Assembly: GCA_030765045.1 (NCBI GenBank)
Contig: CM060970.1
Coordinates: 48,294,076-48,358,075, forward strand
Origin: Tenodera sinensis
Lineage: Eukaryota; Arthropoda; Insecta; Mantodea; Mantidae
DNA: 64,000 nt
Reading direction: 5' to 3'
The notes under the pieces were generated by a model that made no database searches, was not told the origin of the DNA, and saw only the letters and a program-made list of their open reading frames with translations. This document shows positions 9,371 to 21,137 of the stretch, piece by piece; positions within the stretch are counted from its first letter, which is position 1, and every line of letters begins with the position of its first letter. Both the position numbers and the translations under genes were made by a program.

Positions 9371-10930
9371 GCAGTGTGACTTCCAAAGTTTACTTTATAA
9401 TAGTTTTTTCAGTGTATATTGGATGCCATCAAATTGTATGAAGTACATAAACAGTGATGTGTTTGGAGCGAAGAATAGGAGGGCAAACAAATACGTCGAG
9501 GCGAATAGCGAATTATGAAGCATAAATGAATATTACAAATTGATGCTTTGTGTCTGATGTTAACAACTAGAACCTTGGTACTGGTTGGCATGAAGTCTTT
9601 GTTCGCTGGAAAAGCATTTGTAGCACGTGGAGTTTAGTTCAAGGTCAGGGAATGTTCCCGTAAATTTCCAATTTCTTGCTGAAACTGGAGTATTTAAGTC
9701 CTTCGACACTTCGTCTTTCGTAATTACTACTTGGGAAGTATAAATCGATATGGGCGATTTTCAATTTTCGTTGTAATGTACGTGTATTGAAGTTTAGATC
9801 TCAGATCGATTGACCTGACTTACTGTCATTCTTAATTCAACAGCTAATAGTGTGAAATGTGTGATCCATGGAAAACGTGGGATCACAGACGTAACATGTC
9901 AAATTGCAGTTTGGTACTCAGAAATTTGTGGTAGAGACAGGGTTAATGAACTACTTAAATTGCTTCAGACCGCATAAGTAATAGCTAAATAGTAATGCAC
10001 AATTACCAGTGTTTTCTCTGTTTATAATTAAACTATTGTTCAAAATCTTAGGTTAAACGAATTTTTAGTTAAGTTACGAAGGCGAGCTTTCAGTGTTTAC
10101 TTCGTAGATACGCTAGTGCATACGCAAAATATAAGGCACTAACATTAAAGTTAGGAACTTTTTGACCTCTATTAAGTTCAATACTTTGATTCTCGCCAAC
10201 ATCCTGCATAAGTAATAAGTTGAGCGAGATCGATTTTATCGACCATCGTATAACATCGGCTAGCCTTATTGTAACTGTAAGAAATTCATTTTATGTACTT
10301 TATTTTATGTGCATCAAGGGTCGCGTTTGCCAATGGAATGCAAAATATCTACGCATAGAGTCCTAATGACCAAGTAGTCGATGGTCCCCCCACTACGCAT
10401 AGAGCACTGGTTCAATGCAACTTCTTTTGTTACTAGCCTTCGCGAAAGACCTCCTTCCACCCTTAGCAATCGTGTTAGAACTGGTTCTGAAGTGTCGACC
10501 TGAAGCAGAACAGGATAGTTCTAAATCTATTTAACTACTGAACACCTTTTTGCGGCTTTAACGTTTATAAACATAATATTTCTGTTAAGTTTAGTCATCT
10601 ACAAAATTTCAAGAAATTGTACCAGTTCGTTACTATTATCAGCGAACGTAAACCGGTTACGAGAGAGACGATAAGTCTCGAAAGCATAACATGCACAATA
10701 TAGATACAAATGTTTGTGTTATTACAGGCTTCTACTCATGTTTTAAGTTTTATTCAGACAGCTTTTCCTCAAGAGCGACAAATATCTCGAAGTAGACTAG
10801 TTATAAAGTAAAACCTGCCTAAAACGGAACGCTATCACTCCGGTATATTTTCGTTTTCACGGTTTGTGGGTTGTATTTTAATAAACAAAATTGCAAAAAC
10901 AAAAAGTCCTATTTGTTGCACGCACGTATC
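9371..10930. other. Unassigned low-repeat stretch
   Basis: No open frame above noise and no repeat shared with the rest of the window. Apparently unique AT-rich sequence. Confidence 0.45.
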
Positions 10931-10939
10931 TTTATGTAT

Positions 10940-11380
10940 TCCGTGGTCTAAATGTAACGTGCTGGCCTGTGGTTCCCGAGGTTGCGTGTTCAAACACGGG
11001 GGAAAATGTTTAGCATGGCTTCCTTTCATGGGCGCCGGCTTTTTTTTCCACGGAGGGGGTGGGGGGGGGGGTGCATGTTGGAAGATTGCAATTGAACAAT
11101 ATTACTTCATTATTCTGTTGCCAAAAACTGTAAAAGTTGAGTTATAGTATTTGTTGCGGATATGCATATTCATTTATGCTAAATAAAAACTGTCTTTACT
11201 TCTAACATTAAAGCAATAATAATTGATTGCAAATTACATTTATTATTTCCCCATGCCCCCTCTTCGCGACGCCCATGCTTCCTTTGGAAGGAAAGTAAAG
11301 CCGGTGGTCCTGTCTTATTGGTTTATGTCACGTAAAAGGACCTCAACGATGGAGGCTTGTGAGCAAAATTAAGCGGTCTT
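10940..11380 (+). mobile_element. SINE-like unit split by a MITE
   Basis: A T-arm-like CGTGTTCAAACACGGG near 10985 suggests a tRNA-derived head. The body resumes after the MITE with GGAAGGAAAGTAAAGCCGG and GGTTTATGTCACGTAAAAGG. Removing 11027-11285 rejoins the two halves at CTTCCTTT. The family has no second copy here, so the end points are uncertain. Confidence 0.5.
11027..11277. mobile_element. MITE with TIRs and 8-bp target duplication (hAT-like)
   Basis: A 251-bp unit with terminal inverted repeats: CATGGGCGCCG at the left and, read inward from the right, CATGGGCGTCG. CTTCCTTT at 11019-11026 and 11278-11285 forms an 8-bp target duplication. A G-run lies at about 11055-11070, and the interior is AT-rich and non-coding. 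An 8-bp duplication fits the hAT superfamily; assignment by TIR alone is tentative. Confidence 0.78.
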
Positions 11381-11450
11381 TTACACTCAATATAAAATTG
11401 GACGTTGGGAACCATAACAGTTGGTGTCCATAAATAACTCATGTTTTCTG

Positions 11451-11804
11451 TACTCTCTTGTACAAACTATTCTTACATCTTCGTGTTAATTGAAAGATAT
11501 ATTAGTAGAAATGCTTTTATTACACGTTCTCCCCTTGGTTAGGGCGGAGGAATTTTCTTCAAAATTTTCTTGTGCATCCTTGAAAGGTGTTAAATTTAAA
11601 TGCCAACTTTGGATTTTAGCCGACTTTGAGTTATGCTGTCCACAGACTGACACACACCGTACCATGTGACATACACGTACTTGGACCTTTTTAAAAAATA
11701 CTCCTTTTTTTATTCAGGGGGCCTCATAACATTTTCAGTGATATCTTGACATCGAGATTTTGGGTGAAGTACAATACTATAGGTACGTACTAGAGAAGTT
11801 AAAA
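11451..11804 (-). mobile_element. Family A copy with internal deletion
   Basis: Minus-strand order: CTCTTGTACAAACTATTCTTAC, then a jump to TTTTCTTCAAAATTTTCTTG, CATCCTTGAAAGG, CTGTCCACAGACTGACACAC, CAGGGGGCCTCA, and the terminus as AGAGAAGTTAAAA. About half of the family interior is missing. Confidence 0.78.
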
Positions 11805-12120
11805 GAAATGTCACTAATATTTTGAATTGGCACCTAATGTGACATTTAATAGAATTGTGTAACTAGTAAGCAGATATAGCCTAAGCTATATCTTAATGAA
11901 CAAATTTATGGAAATCAATAGAATAATGTCAATAACTTACATTTATAGCAAACTAATGCGTCAAGACTTCTTTGCAGCGTATCCGTTGACATCAGTGAAA
12001 GACTTTTCATTCGAAGACTTAGGAACACTAACCAAAGATTTAGTAAGCAATTCACCCACACTTCTTTCAGTGGACTCGCACTCATCTATATTTAATGCTA
12101 TGTGCTGTCTTTTATTAGAC
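11805..12120. other. Unassigned stretch
   Basis: An open frame of 77 codons runs through 11896-12129 without recognisable similarity. Nothing else was seen. Confidence 0.35.
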
Positions 12121-13007
12121 AAAATCTGATGTGTTGCACTCACATGACTTTCTCTACTCTTGTACTAACCATTCTTACAAACTCTTATTCCTATATCTTC
12201 TTCGTGTTAGTTAAGGTAAACATTTGTACAAATTATCTTATTGCTTATTTCCTTGTAGGTGCAAGGGGAATGTTAGAATACAGTACGCTTTGTGCGATAG
12301 TCAAATGTTTGAGATTCTGTTGTCTTTGCACACTTAACATATTAAAAAATGAACAATGATGATCCATTTCACGAAAGTTCTAAGTTTTCCGAAACTCACA
12401 CGCATAACAAGGAATATCTCCGAAATGGTTCACCCTACAAGAAAATTTTTTGAGACATAAATTGTGCATTTTAGCAAGATCTACATTTTTTGTACAGTAT
12501 AATTTGGTCTATCTCTAACGGTTTACCAGTTATGCAAAAGTCGTCCAGAGTAAATACGACTACAGGGGCTATAGCCAGAAAATTCAAGATATACATTTCA
12601 TTTGTCATAAAAATATCTCAAACATATGACATTTTAATGAAAATCGTTAGAGCCATTTTCAAGAAAATCAAAATTTTCCAAAAATTTTCCATGTAAAGGG
12701 TAGTTTAGGGTGGGGCTATTTTCTTCAAAATCTTCGTGTCGCATCCGTGAAAGACATTAAACTTAAATACCAACTTTGGTTTTTAACCGACTTTTCGTTT
12801 CTGAGCTATGCTGTCCACAGACTGACAGACTGACACAGACACACACAAACACATACACACGGACCTTTTTCTAAAAATGCTTTTTTTTTTTTTTTTTTTT
12901 TTTTGGATTCAGGGGGTCTCAAAACATATATTTCCGGTGAAATCTCAACTTCGAATTTTTGGGTGGAATACAATACTTCCCCTACTTACCAGTAGAGAAA
13001 GTAAAAA
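12121..13007 (-). mobile_element. Family A (HINE-like), near-complete copy
   Basis: A nearly full minus-strand copy. It enters at AAAATCTGATGTGTTGCACTCACATG, whose hairpin reads ATGTG/CACAT on the element strand. The internal copy of the inverted motif ACTTTCTCTACT is at 12147-12158 and the terminal copy AGTAGAGAAAGT is at 12991-13002, followed by AAAAA. A T-run at 12879-12904 sits in the element interior where other copies have a few Ts. No protein is encoded. Confidence 0.9.
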
Positions 13008-13737
13008 GCAAATAGTTCGTTGGTTTGACATTGTATTTCGCACATTACACAAACACATCCTACCATAGTAGGCTATTGATTGACTGTTAAAATACCTGCA
13101 TTGGCACTCGACATTGCTGTTAAAGGAGGTATAATTCGATAGAAAATCAAGAAAACACAAAGGATAATTAAAATTCCTACCCACTGTTACCCTCTCTTAC
13201 GCCGAAACTCCTTGTTCTTAATAATAAAGAAATACATAATCAAAAATATAATACAAGGTATTTATTTCGGCAATGAGGTATTTATACTTTTTAAAAAGGC
13301 AGAAAAGGGCAACACAAAACTAAGGCGTTTATCACAGACGTAAATCTTACAGATTGACTTGGAAAAGGATGACAGGTATAACACATTTATAAAGGCACTC
13401 TGCCAAAGTTACTGTTCTCTACTTATTAAATTACATCAGCCCAGACGTTGTTTTAAATGCATACATCATTTTGACTATTGATGTATACATTTAGAAATAG
13501 ATATGAATTTCTCGGGCCACCCCCTGATCAGCGGCCACAAACCAGTTACCATCACCAGTTCCCAGGTGTACGAAGCTAGCACATTGGCCTAGGTCTCCCT
13601 AGGTTACCAGCTGCCGCAAGCGATTACCCGCACCTGTTGCTTCGCACGAAAGCATGGGTTTTCGCATTTTAGCAGCTGGACATGCAACATCTGGCTAATT
13701 TCGACTCTTAAAACTGCGTATAAAGTCATACCGGTTA
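13008..13737. other. Unassigned stretch with a GC-richer segment
   Basis: 13500-13690 is richer in G+C than its surroundings and might be a decayed element, but no motif was recognised. The rest is AT-rich. Confidence 0.4.
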
Positions 13738-13880
13738 CTTGTGTAGTCGAATGGTTGCTATCCTAGCTTTTCAATCCATAGTTCCTGGGTTCAATTCTAG
13801 GTTGGGGCAGTGACATTTTCCTATACTTAAGATCTCTCCCTACCCTTCACAAAATCTGGAAGTATGAATATAGGAGCGAA
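13738..13880 (+). mobile_element. SINE-G fragment with tRNA-like head
   Basis: TAGTCGAATGGTTGC looks like a D-arm and GGGTTCAATTCTAGG like a B box. The body GACATTTTCC...TCTGGAAGTATGAATA resembles the minus-strand copy at 14216-14360 and the fragment at 52760. Confidence 0.6.
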
Positions 13881-13914
13881 AGCAAGAATATCCTACGGAT
13901 AATAAGCTAAAAAC

Positions 13915-14090
13915 TTCGTATATGTGCACTCACGTGACTTTTCTACTCACTGTTGTGTAAAATATTCTTTAAAACTCTTATTCTTCTACGTACTTCATGT
14001 TAATCAAGATAAAATGTAGAAATGGTTCTATTACATATTTCCTTATGGTTAAATAGAAATAGAATACAGTAGGCCTTTAACTTCTACGAT
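13915..14090 (-). mobile_element. Family A 3' fragment
   Basis: Minus-strand end: GTGCACTCACGTGACTTTTC, then ACTCTTATTCTTCTACGTAC and TTCATGTTAATCAAGATAAA. Only the 3' 170 bp remain. Confidence 0.75.
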
Positions 14091-14215
14091 CATATTGGCC
14101 TCTTTTAACCTATTGAAACAATGGTGTTCACTCATTCAGCGGTGGTTTTGAAATTTCGGTTTCTATTACTTTGTTTTTCTTTTTTTAATTTATTACATTA
14201 AATTTACTCAATATT

Positions 14216-14360
14216 CACTCCCTTCATACTTCCATACTTAGGGAGCATGGGGAATAATTCTAGTGGAAGAAAAATTCTCACCTTCCCAGCCGGAAATCGA
14301 ACCCGGAACCCCCTGCAGAGCAGGTAGGTGCTCTACCAACAGAGCCACGGGAGTTATTCC
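14216..14360 (-). mobile_element. SINE-G with tRNA-like head
   Basis: On the minus strand the head reads GTGGCTCTGTTGGTAGAGCA (D-arm) and GGGTTCGATTTCC (B box), followed by a body with GAATTTTTCTTCCA and CATACTTCC. The D-arm pairs GCTC/GAGC, but the acceptor stem does not close well, so it is a SINE head and not a functional tRNA. A second copy is at 43484-43630. Confidence 0.8.
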
Positions 14361-14395
14361 AAGTATAAGGGATGTTTCTAATTAAAGACAAATTC

Positions 14396-14462
14396 CCCTT
14401 TCCAGCCAGAATCAACCCCCGGACCTTCGTGTTGAAAAGCCAGAATGCCGACCACTCGACTA
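14396..14462 (-). mobile_element. tRNA-like SINE head
   Basis: The minus strand has TGTAGTCGAGTGGTCGGCAT (A-box region) and GGGGGTTGATTCTGGC (B-box region). Probably another SINE-G-type head placed next to the one at 14216. Confidence 0.55.
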
Positions 14463-14469
14463 CAGAGAG

Positions 14470-16720
14470 TATTCCATCCAAAAATTCACTAGAGATTTCA
14501 CTGGAAATGCGTTTTACAGTGTCATTTAAGCAACATGGCACTCCTGACAATTCACTCAAGCGAAATATGGGAGGCCCGTGTTGTCATTTTTAGAGCAAGG
14601 CTGACGAACGTTACTCAATAGGTGCGAAAACATTCCCCTACTTCTATCTCCGTAACCACGAAAGCGAAAAAGCCGGAGAAAACATAGCACAAAATCAGTT
14701 CTAGCTAAAGCGTGCTGCTATTGTTTTGTAGGGGGGGACTCCTCTCTTCACACCTAGGAGTAACGTTTTTCAGCCCTGCTGTAGAGTCGGTTTTTGTCAA
14801 TGCGTGTGCAGTTCGGCCATCTCCTTTGAGGAACCCTTATTATCGTTTCACTACACAGATCCTTCCTCCTCAGTCCTTTCTCCAAAGTTGCGACCTCTTA
14901 ACGTGAACTTTTGCAACTAATGAGACGAAAAAAACTGGAATTCAGTATTTTGGGAACTGAGACTCCATATGGGGTCAACATGTGCCTCACTTCCTAAAAT
15001 CGGGTTGCTATTGGTGTTCAAGGACAGAGATAGAGTTCCTGTGTTCTGAAGCGTGGAGATGGATTTATGACAGTGATTAGTTGTGGTTAGGGTACATCGG
15101 CTTTGTGAAGTAACTGCATTCGCGCTTAGTAAACAGACTACTGAGGACCTGTCAGTTTAGCAGCGCGCCAAATAGCAGACATCTCGCAAGGGTTTAGCAT
15201 TCAGCGAGTCTGATAAGGTTAGAGCTGCGATGACAAAGCATAAAGACTGTGATAATATTATTTTGTTTCTTAAATTTTGCATTTAAAATACGGAGCATGG
15301 TGGTTGTAATATATTTGGGGGCTCTGTCACTCCTAATTTGTGCAGAATTCATCCGTATCAGTCCTGGGCGAAATCGGCTCAAAAGGGCCACTCCACCGAA
15401 GCCTCAGTGACGGGGCGGTTACTTTTTCGCCTTCTTAGTTACCCTTCTCTGGTGACATAACAAATATGAGGGCAAGGAAGAATGCTGGGAGGATTCCGGT
15501 TGGAATTTGTACCGAGAGGCACTGGCATTATTTTGTGAAACTCTGAGGTGCAGACGTACCACATTAACCAATGCCAGTCACCTTACCCTGCACGGCCACG
15601 GCACTAAGCCGAAGAGAGCTGAGTACCTCAGTCTACCGTAATGATCCTGAATACAAAGAAAAGGCCATTTTGAAAGAAGAAGGGATGGTCAAGTAGTTAT
15701 TTAACTTCAGCATCTTCCCAGGAAGCAATATGGTGATTATCAGGAAACCTGGAGTTACCAAGCTTAATTATGACAAACTCAATACAATTTGTAACTGCGA
15801 AAAGAGAACCATAACCTATGCAACGAATATTAAAGAGTTTAACAGTTGAGACATCGTGAAGCAAAACAGTGAACACAAATTGACATTCAGTTGTCTTCAG
15901 CGAGGTGCACCCACTGAAATTCTTGTCATACTTGAAAGGTGACATTGAACACCGTTCGTGGAAGTGCTGGAAAGGAAAGTTACCAGGAAAAATGAGGGTG
16001 CAATAAACACAAATTGCTCCTCAAGCAGCGCATTGGTGTTTTCTTTTATTTCTCTTTTCCTCAACGTTCTTTCATGGGTCATTTCTCTCTCTTTCCATGC
16101 TACATTTTTTGTTTTATTTGAGTAGCCCACGCATCCTTTAACGTCAACATACCTTAGACTTTAGAACAATGAATGGATGATTGCAAATCGCCTCTGGGAT
16201 TCGCTGGATCATTAATATGCAAGCATCGTAGAGCAGAAGCTTCAGCGATAAATTGTTTCCGTTATTTAATAACCTTGCATGACGCGGTGCACATCTTCAC
16301 TTGTCTTGCAAATGGGTGCCTTTCATATCTAAGTACTTAAATCTACCCATCAACTGAATGTTGTTGAAACATCATCATTCCGTCATAAACTCTTTCCACC
16401 GACACTTGTGTGACTTCCTATTCCACCAGTCGCTAGATATAAGAGTTACAGTAAGAATGTCGACAGCTGTTTTGGCTGCGTAATTTATAGTTATGCAGGC
16501 TCTTCAAGGCATCACCAGAGGAGTAATTGTACTTGAAGCCTATTCTTATGAGCACTTCAGCTTCAAGGTAATGCTTTTTCTTCTTTATTCATTTTATTTT
16601 TGTTTTAGCAACAGTCGCTCAGCGTACAGCGCTAAAACACTAAAAGTACGAAACAAAAACTGCACAAACCAACGTAATACGTCAATTAGAGACAATTTTT
16701 CTGTCCTTAGATAGAGAAAA
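14470..16720. other. Unassigned stretch
   Basis: Largely unique. A short Family A-like piece (ACTTCAGCATCTTCCCAGG) lies near 15702, and 15400-15640 is somewhat GC-richer. No credible gene. Confidence 0.4.
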
Positions 16721-16724
16721 AAGT

Positions 16725-17400
16725 TTCATTCACATAACTTTCTCACTCGCTCTTCTACAGACTATTCTTATTTAAACATATTTTTCTATCTACTTATTAA
16801 GAGGTAGTTTCATTGCACGTGTTTGCATATCGTTATAGATATATAAATAGGCTAAAACGGTAGTCCGATCTTAAAAAGCGATTCGCCACCTGATGACTTC
16901 GAAATTTCCTGCTATTTGCAGGACCGCGAAAAGAAATACATATAGCCACTTACCGCTTGTAGAAAGTATACGTATTTGAAAATTGAAAACAAAATTTAAA
17001 ATATACTGTAAATTGTTAAAATTAAAACGAGAAATTATGTTCAACGAGGTCTGCAAGTTTTATGTAGTTTTTTGCAAAAATTCAAAATATAAGTTTTGTC
17101 ATTAAATACATTAGATGTATGGTAAATCAAACTTTCTGAGCCATTTTTGAGAAAATAAAAAAAAGTAGATTTTTCGAATGGAAGGTAGTTTGTGGTGAGG
17201 GGAATTTTTTGAAAATCTTTGTGTCGCATCCTTGAAAGATGCCGATTTTAAATACTATAGCTGGTATTCAGCCAACTTCTTGTTTTTGAGTAATGGTGTA
17301 CATACAAAGGGATATTTCTGTAATTTTCAGGGAGTCTCAAAATTCGTGTTTCTGATATCGAAATTTTGGGTATGGATAAGTAGAGGAAGTATTAATAATG
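16725..17400 (-). mobile_element. Family A copy, old and rearranged
   Basis: Begins TCATTCACATAACTTTCTCA and CTACAGACTATTCTTA. After an unrelated stretch (about 16860-17020) it resumes with GAGCCATTTTTGAGAAAAT, TTTGTGTCGCATCCTTGAAAGATGC, CAGGGAGTCTCAAAA and TAAGTAGAGGAAG. Confidence 0.7.
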
Positions 17401-17674
17401 AGAGAATAACAGAAAATAGGCGATTTCAGATTAGAAAGAGAGAGAGAGAGAGATGTAACTGAAAAGCGAAAAATCGGAGAAACACTGAACTACTTAAATC
17501 GGACACTTTTTATGCATACAAGGCCTATTTCCTAGTTAGAAATCTTACTTAGTGCACCAACTGTAATATATTTTAAAAGTACTATGCTTGCGCCAACAAT
17601 TGGCTTATATGGAGTAAGTACTACACGTCATTCCGTGACAATACAAGTGGTGCATGAGTTGATAGAAGCTATTT

Positions 17675-17745
17675 GTTGTGTTTAACGCCCGTTCTCATTA
17701 CACACGGCACCACAGCCTGAGGACACTGATAAAGTGTGCAATGAA
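17675..17745 (-). mobile_element. SINE-E 3' fragment
   Basis: TGTTGTGTTTAACGCCCGTT followed by CACACGGCACCACAGCCTGA matches the reverse complement of the SINE-E tail. Only the 3' 70 bp remain, with decay. Confidence 0.65.
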
Positions 17746-17834
17746 ACATAAGAAATGTTACCAGGGAAACGTTTCAAACCCAAGTTTTGGTTATCTCCCC
17801 GACATTTGCCAGTTGTAAGGACTGAGGAAAGCCT

Positions 17835-17925
17835 GCAGGTTAAGAGAGAGAGAGCAAGAGAGATGACGGTCCTGATAACATTTGAACCGCGGACCTCCCT
17901 TGCTTATATCCGTAGCCTCAAAACA
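17835..17925 (-). mobile_element. tRNA-like SINE head, weak
   Basis: On the minus strand, TGAGGCTACGGATATAAGCA and GCGGTTCAAATG resemble box A and box B spacing. No body was recognised. Confidence 0.35.
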
Positions 17926-18194
17926 TGAATTTCTATAAAGTCATGGTAAGAAATCCGACCGAATGCGGCAATGCCTTTTTCCAAAGAGAAAGAAAGTGTG
18001 TACTAGGAAAACCGCTGTTTGTCGTTAAACACGTGTTATCTAGTTTACGCTTGTACACCCATGTAAAAAATCATCTCCAGATTCTGTGTCTGCTTCGTAA
18101 AAGTTGTGTTCCTAACGCATACGAAATAACTGTATAATGGCCTGCTACTGATAGCGCAGGCGTTAACTTATGAGTACTGAAAACAAAACACAGA

Positions 18195-18285
18195 ATAACG
18201 TTACGGTGGCCGAGAGGTTAAGAAGGTATTGCTTCCACTCATAAGTTCCTAGGTTCAAATCCTGCGTCGCTTGTCATTTTTTTAA
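18195..18285 (+). mobile_element. tRNA-Ser/Leu-like head, pseudogene or SINE
   Basis: GGTGGCCGAGAGGTTAAGAA is a good A-box region and GGTTCAAATCCTGCG a good B box, 41 bp apart. The acceptor arms do not pair and there is no long variable arm, so a working tRNA gene is unlikely. A T-run follows at about 18277. Confidence 0.5.
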
Positions 18286-18433
18286 TGTTTGCTAATTTCA
18301 TGATCGGATATGTAGAACATTTTATTGCGGTAATATAACTTTGAAGTTATGGGCTTATCTATGTATGCAAAAACATAATTATTCTACCAACACTCGTGTT
18401 AAATAAAAGTACATGTAAATAAACTATCATCTT

Positions 18434-19330
18434 CTAAACAAAAACAAAAAACAAACAAAAAAAAACATATCGGGTGTATGGATCCTTAGCACATATAACT
18501 ACCCTCAACCTTCGGAGCATAGACAAAATTAAATATCTGCAGTAATGTGGAGGAGAAGCTACATTGTCCCAGGCTCCTGAATTTGTGCCCAGAGGCCATA
18601 TTTTGTCCTTCGCCCAGCTACAGGAAAATTGGAGCACAGCTCCATACCCTCACACAGGGTTCAAATCCGGTGAACAGGGAGACCAGTCCGCCACTCTGGT
18701 ATCCTGCCTCTCTGAGAACCAATTTGAAACCTTTCGAGATGTGCGGACAGGATGATTAACCTGTATGAATTTAATAATTCCCTCAGGATATCCCATCCTC
18801 GCAGAGGGAACCAAAATATTCTCAAGCATTACTGTGTACTGCGCACTGTTCAGCGTATTGTCAAACTGCCACAGCACACCTTGATATCCTTGATATCCAG
18901 CCTCAACGCGAAACAGATATGCGACCATGATGAAATTGTGAAGTCACGTATTTTGCATCGGACCGGGACCTCTTTGGACGATAGACAATCACCTTTCCCT
19001 TACAAGTGGAAGAAAATGTCACCTCGTGCGAGAATATCACGCTATCCCAGTTGCGGTTGGTAAGCGCAAGGGTCTTCACTTCAATAGCAGTTTGGAATGG
19101 GTTCCTCTCTGCTTCTACAGTTAAAGCTGCATCCGTTTCTGGAGTTCTGAACCAGGACGACGGTGTTCAACCCTTCCCCTGGATAATCGCGCCCACCTCT
19201 GTGCTGTAGATGCAGGGACTCCAAAACGAGCTGCAGCTTCAGGAGCAAAATGCAAGTAGTGAGTTCCTTGTGCCCATGTCTTTATGTGCACGTTCTACCA
19301 CTGTCAAGTGCGGTACGATTCCCTGAGAGA
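18434..19330 (-). pseudogene. Tc1/mariner-superfamily transposase, decayed
   Basis: Read on the minus strand, the pieces in order are a helix-turn-helix-side remnant (RTPETDAALTVEAERNPFQT near 19140), SVIFSHEVTFSSTCKGKVIV with the first catalytic-Asp region (Asp replaced by His), and then, in another frame at 18650-18928, a long open stretch with FIQVNHPVRTSRKVSNWFSE and the third catalytic block DWSPCSPDLNPV. DWSPxSPDLNP is the classic Tc1-like SPDLNPIE signature. The usual QDN block reads QVN, so the second Asp is lost. After a stop the C-terminal region continues in frame with HYCRYLILSMLRRLRVVI. At least two frameshifts and several stops are present. A DDE cut-and-paste nuclease by family; this copy cannot work. 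No terminal inverted repeats were located. Confidence 0.85.
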
Positions 19331-20165
19331 GAACTGTGACTGTAAGTTTGCGCACCACGTGCTTTCGTGTGCAGCATATTGCTATTCGGTAGAATAAACC
19401 ATTAAAGAAGCATTATAATAACTATCATATTAGCTTCACTGAATGTCGTGTATGAAATAAGTATATTTAAAATAACTAGCCACTATGCGTTGTTTCAACA
19501 TTCCTAAGAGAAGGAAAAAATTGCTACATGCGAGAAGTGAACCTGCGACCCTCACCACAGGAGTAGCGTATGTTTTGCCACACGTAACAGTGAACACACG
19601 TGAGAAGTGGCAGGTTTAGTAATGCCGTACAATCCAAACTGTATCCTGTTTTGTATTGTTAATATGTGTAGTTAATATTGATAGTTTGTAGTTAAAGAAG
19701 CTAAAAATATGTATTTAGTTATTGATCATATGTGTTAGTAATATTAAGATTTGGAACTATTGACAACTTGCTGCCGCTACACAACTGTATCATGGATGGT
19801 GTAAACAAGGCGCTGTGCCGAGTAGGACTTAAACGAATTTGGCGTTCTAGACATGGCTCACTTTTTTTGTCCACGAGTGTACATGTTTAGTTTACGGATG
19901 TATGTTCTTTGTGACCATGTATGTTCTTTGTGACCCACATAGGTGTGTCATGAGTAAGTTGCCAAGTCATGCTGCGTGGCCGAGAACTTCAGTTTGCACA
20001 GTTACTCAACGATATTTAGCTGTTGGCGGATCAACACGTCATTGAAGCTATAAACGGAAGAAAGCTGCTCCAAGTGCAGTAGTGGGGAAAGCCTTCTTGT
20101 GATGCTTAGCCATTGAAATATAACTTCTAATCGTATATAAAACCCAAGAATAGGGATAAATCAAT
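19331..20165. other. Unassigned stretch
   Basis: No repeat shared elsewhere. A tRNA-like minus-strand trace near 19505-19580 is too weak to call. Confidence 0.4.
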
Positions 20166-20249
20166 TTAATATGATACATTCATAAGACTTTATCTACCTA
20201 TTATCGTGTTATCCCTCTTCTACCAACATGGCTACTCCTACAAAAAACT

Positions 20250-20360
20250 AATTTATTATTGTATTCCACACAAACATTTGTCAATATTTTACCGGAAATA
20301 TATGGGTTCAGTTCCCTGAACCCTCCCCCTAAAAGTCATGTTTAGAAAAGAGTGAGGGAG
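20250..20360 (+). mobile_element. Family A fragment
   Basis: TTGTATTCCACACAAACATT, then TTTTACCGGAAATATATGGG, CCCTGAACCC and GTTTAGAAAAGAG follow the family order. Confidence 0.6.
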
Positions 20361-20754
20361 AGAAACTAATGGAAAAGAAAGATATATATTAACAGAGAAG
20401 CGGGCATTACCCATCTATCCGCTGTTATGGCAAATGCCTTTGATCTAATCAGTACTGGACTGAGGAAGCAAGTATCACTTGACTTCTGGCATTACTGCGC
20501 GCAAAACACACTTTCTGACCCCAGCACTAATATGCCTAGTGAAATTAACCTTCCATTTTGATGGTCCCTGAGACAAATAAATCAAATTTAAGTTCAGTAT
20601 CCTTCACAGATACGACATGAAGATCAAAAATAAATACGTAAATAAAGAAAAAAAATATTCCCCACTCTTTAAATGAAAAAAACAATTGTCATGTAAAGTG
20701 TGGTTTGGGTTGGGCGGGATTCTTGAAAATCTTGACATATATTCACCCAGACTT

Positions 20755-21025
20755 TCACTCACTCTCTCTCACGCTCTCTATTACGCTCTCACGCTCCCTC
20801 TATCACGCTCTCACGCTCTCTCTCACGCTATATCACGCGCTCTCACACTCTCTCACACTCTCTCACACTCTCTCTCACGCTCTCTCACACTCTCTCTCAC
20901 GCTCTCTCACACTCTCTCACACTCTCACACTCTCTCTCACGGTCTCTCACGCTCTCTCTCACGCTCTCTCTCACGCTCTCTCTCACCCTCTCTCTCTCAC
21001 GCTCTCTCTCTCGCGCGCGCGGGCC
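20755..21025. repeat. CTCTCTCACG-type compound microsatellite
   Basis: Irregular alternation of CTCTCTCACG, CTCTCACA and CTCTCTCT over about 270 bp. Open frames across it (Ser/His/Leu-rich) are artefacts of the repeat. Confidence 0.95.
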
Positions 21026-21057
21026 CTAATAACCTAGCTATCGGCGGCCTTTAAACC

Positions 21058-21058
<1 letters not shown>

Positions 21059-21135
<77 letters not shown>
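21059..21135. repeat. (CA)n microsatellite
   Basis: About 38 uninterrupted CA units. Confidence 0.98.

Positions 21136-21137
<2 letters not shown>

Noticed and set aside
14278..14360. Functional tRNA gene on the minus strand
   Set aside because: Boxes A and B are good, but the acceptor stem does not close and a related copy with the same body is at 43484, which indicates a SINE.
20686..21054. Ser/His/Leu-rich frames of 110-122 codons
   Set aside because: They are produced by the CTCTCACG-type simple repeat within a Family A copy.
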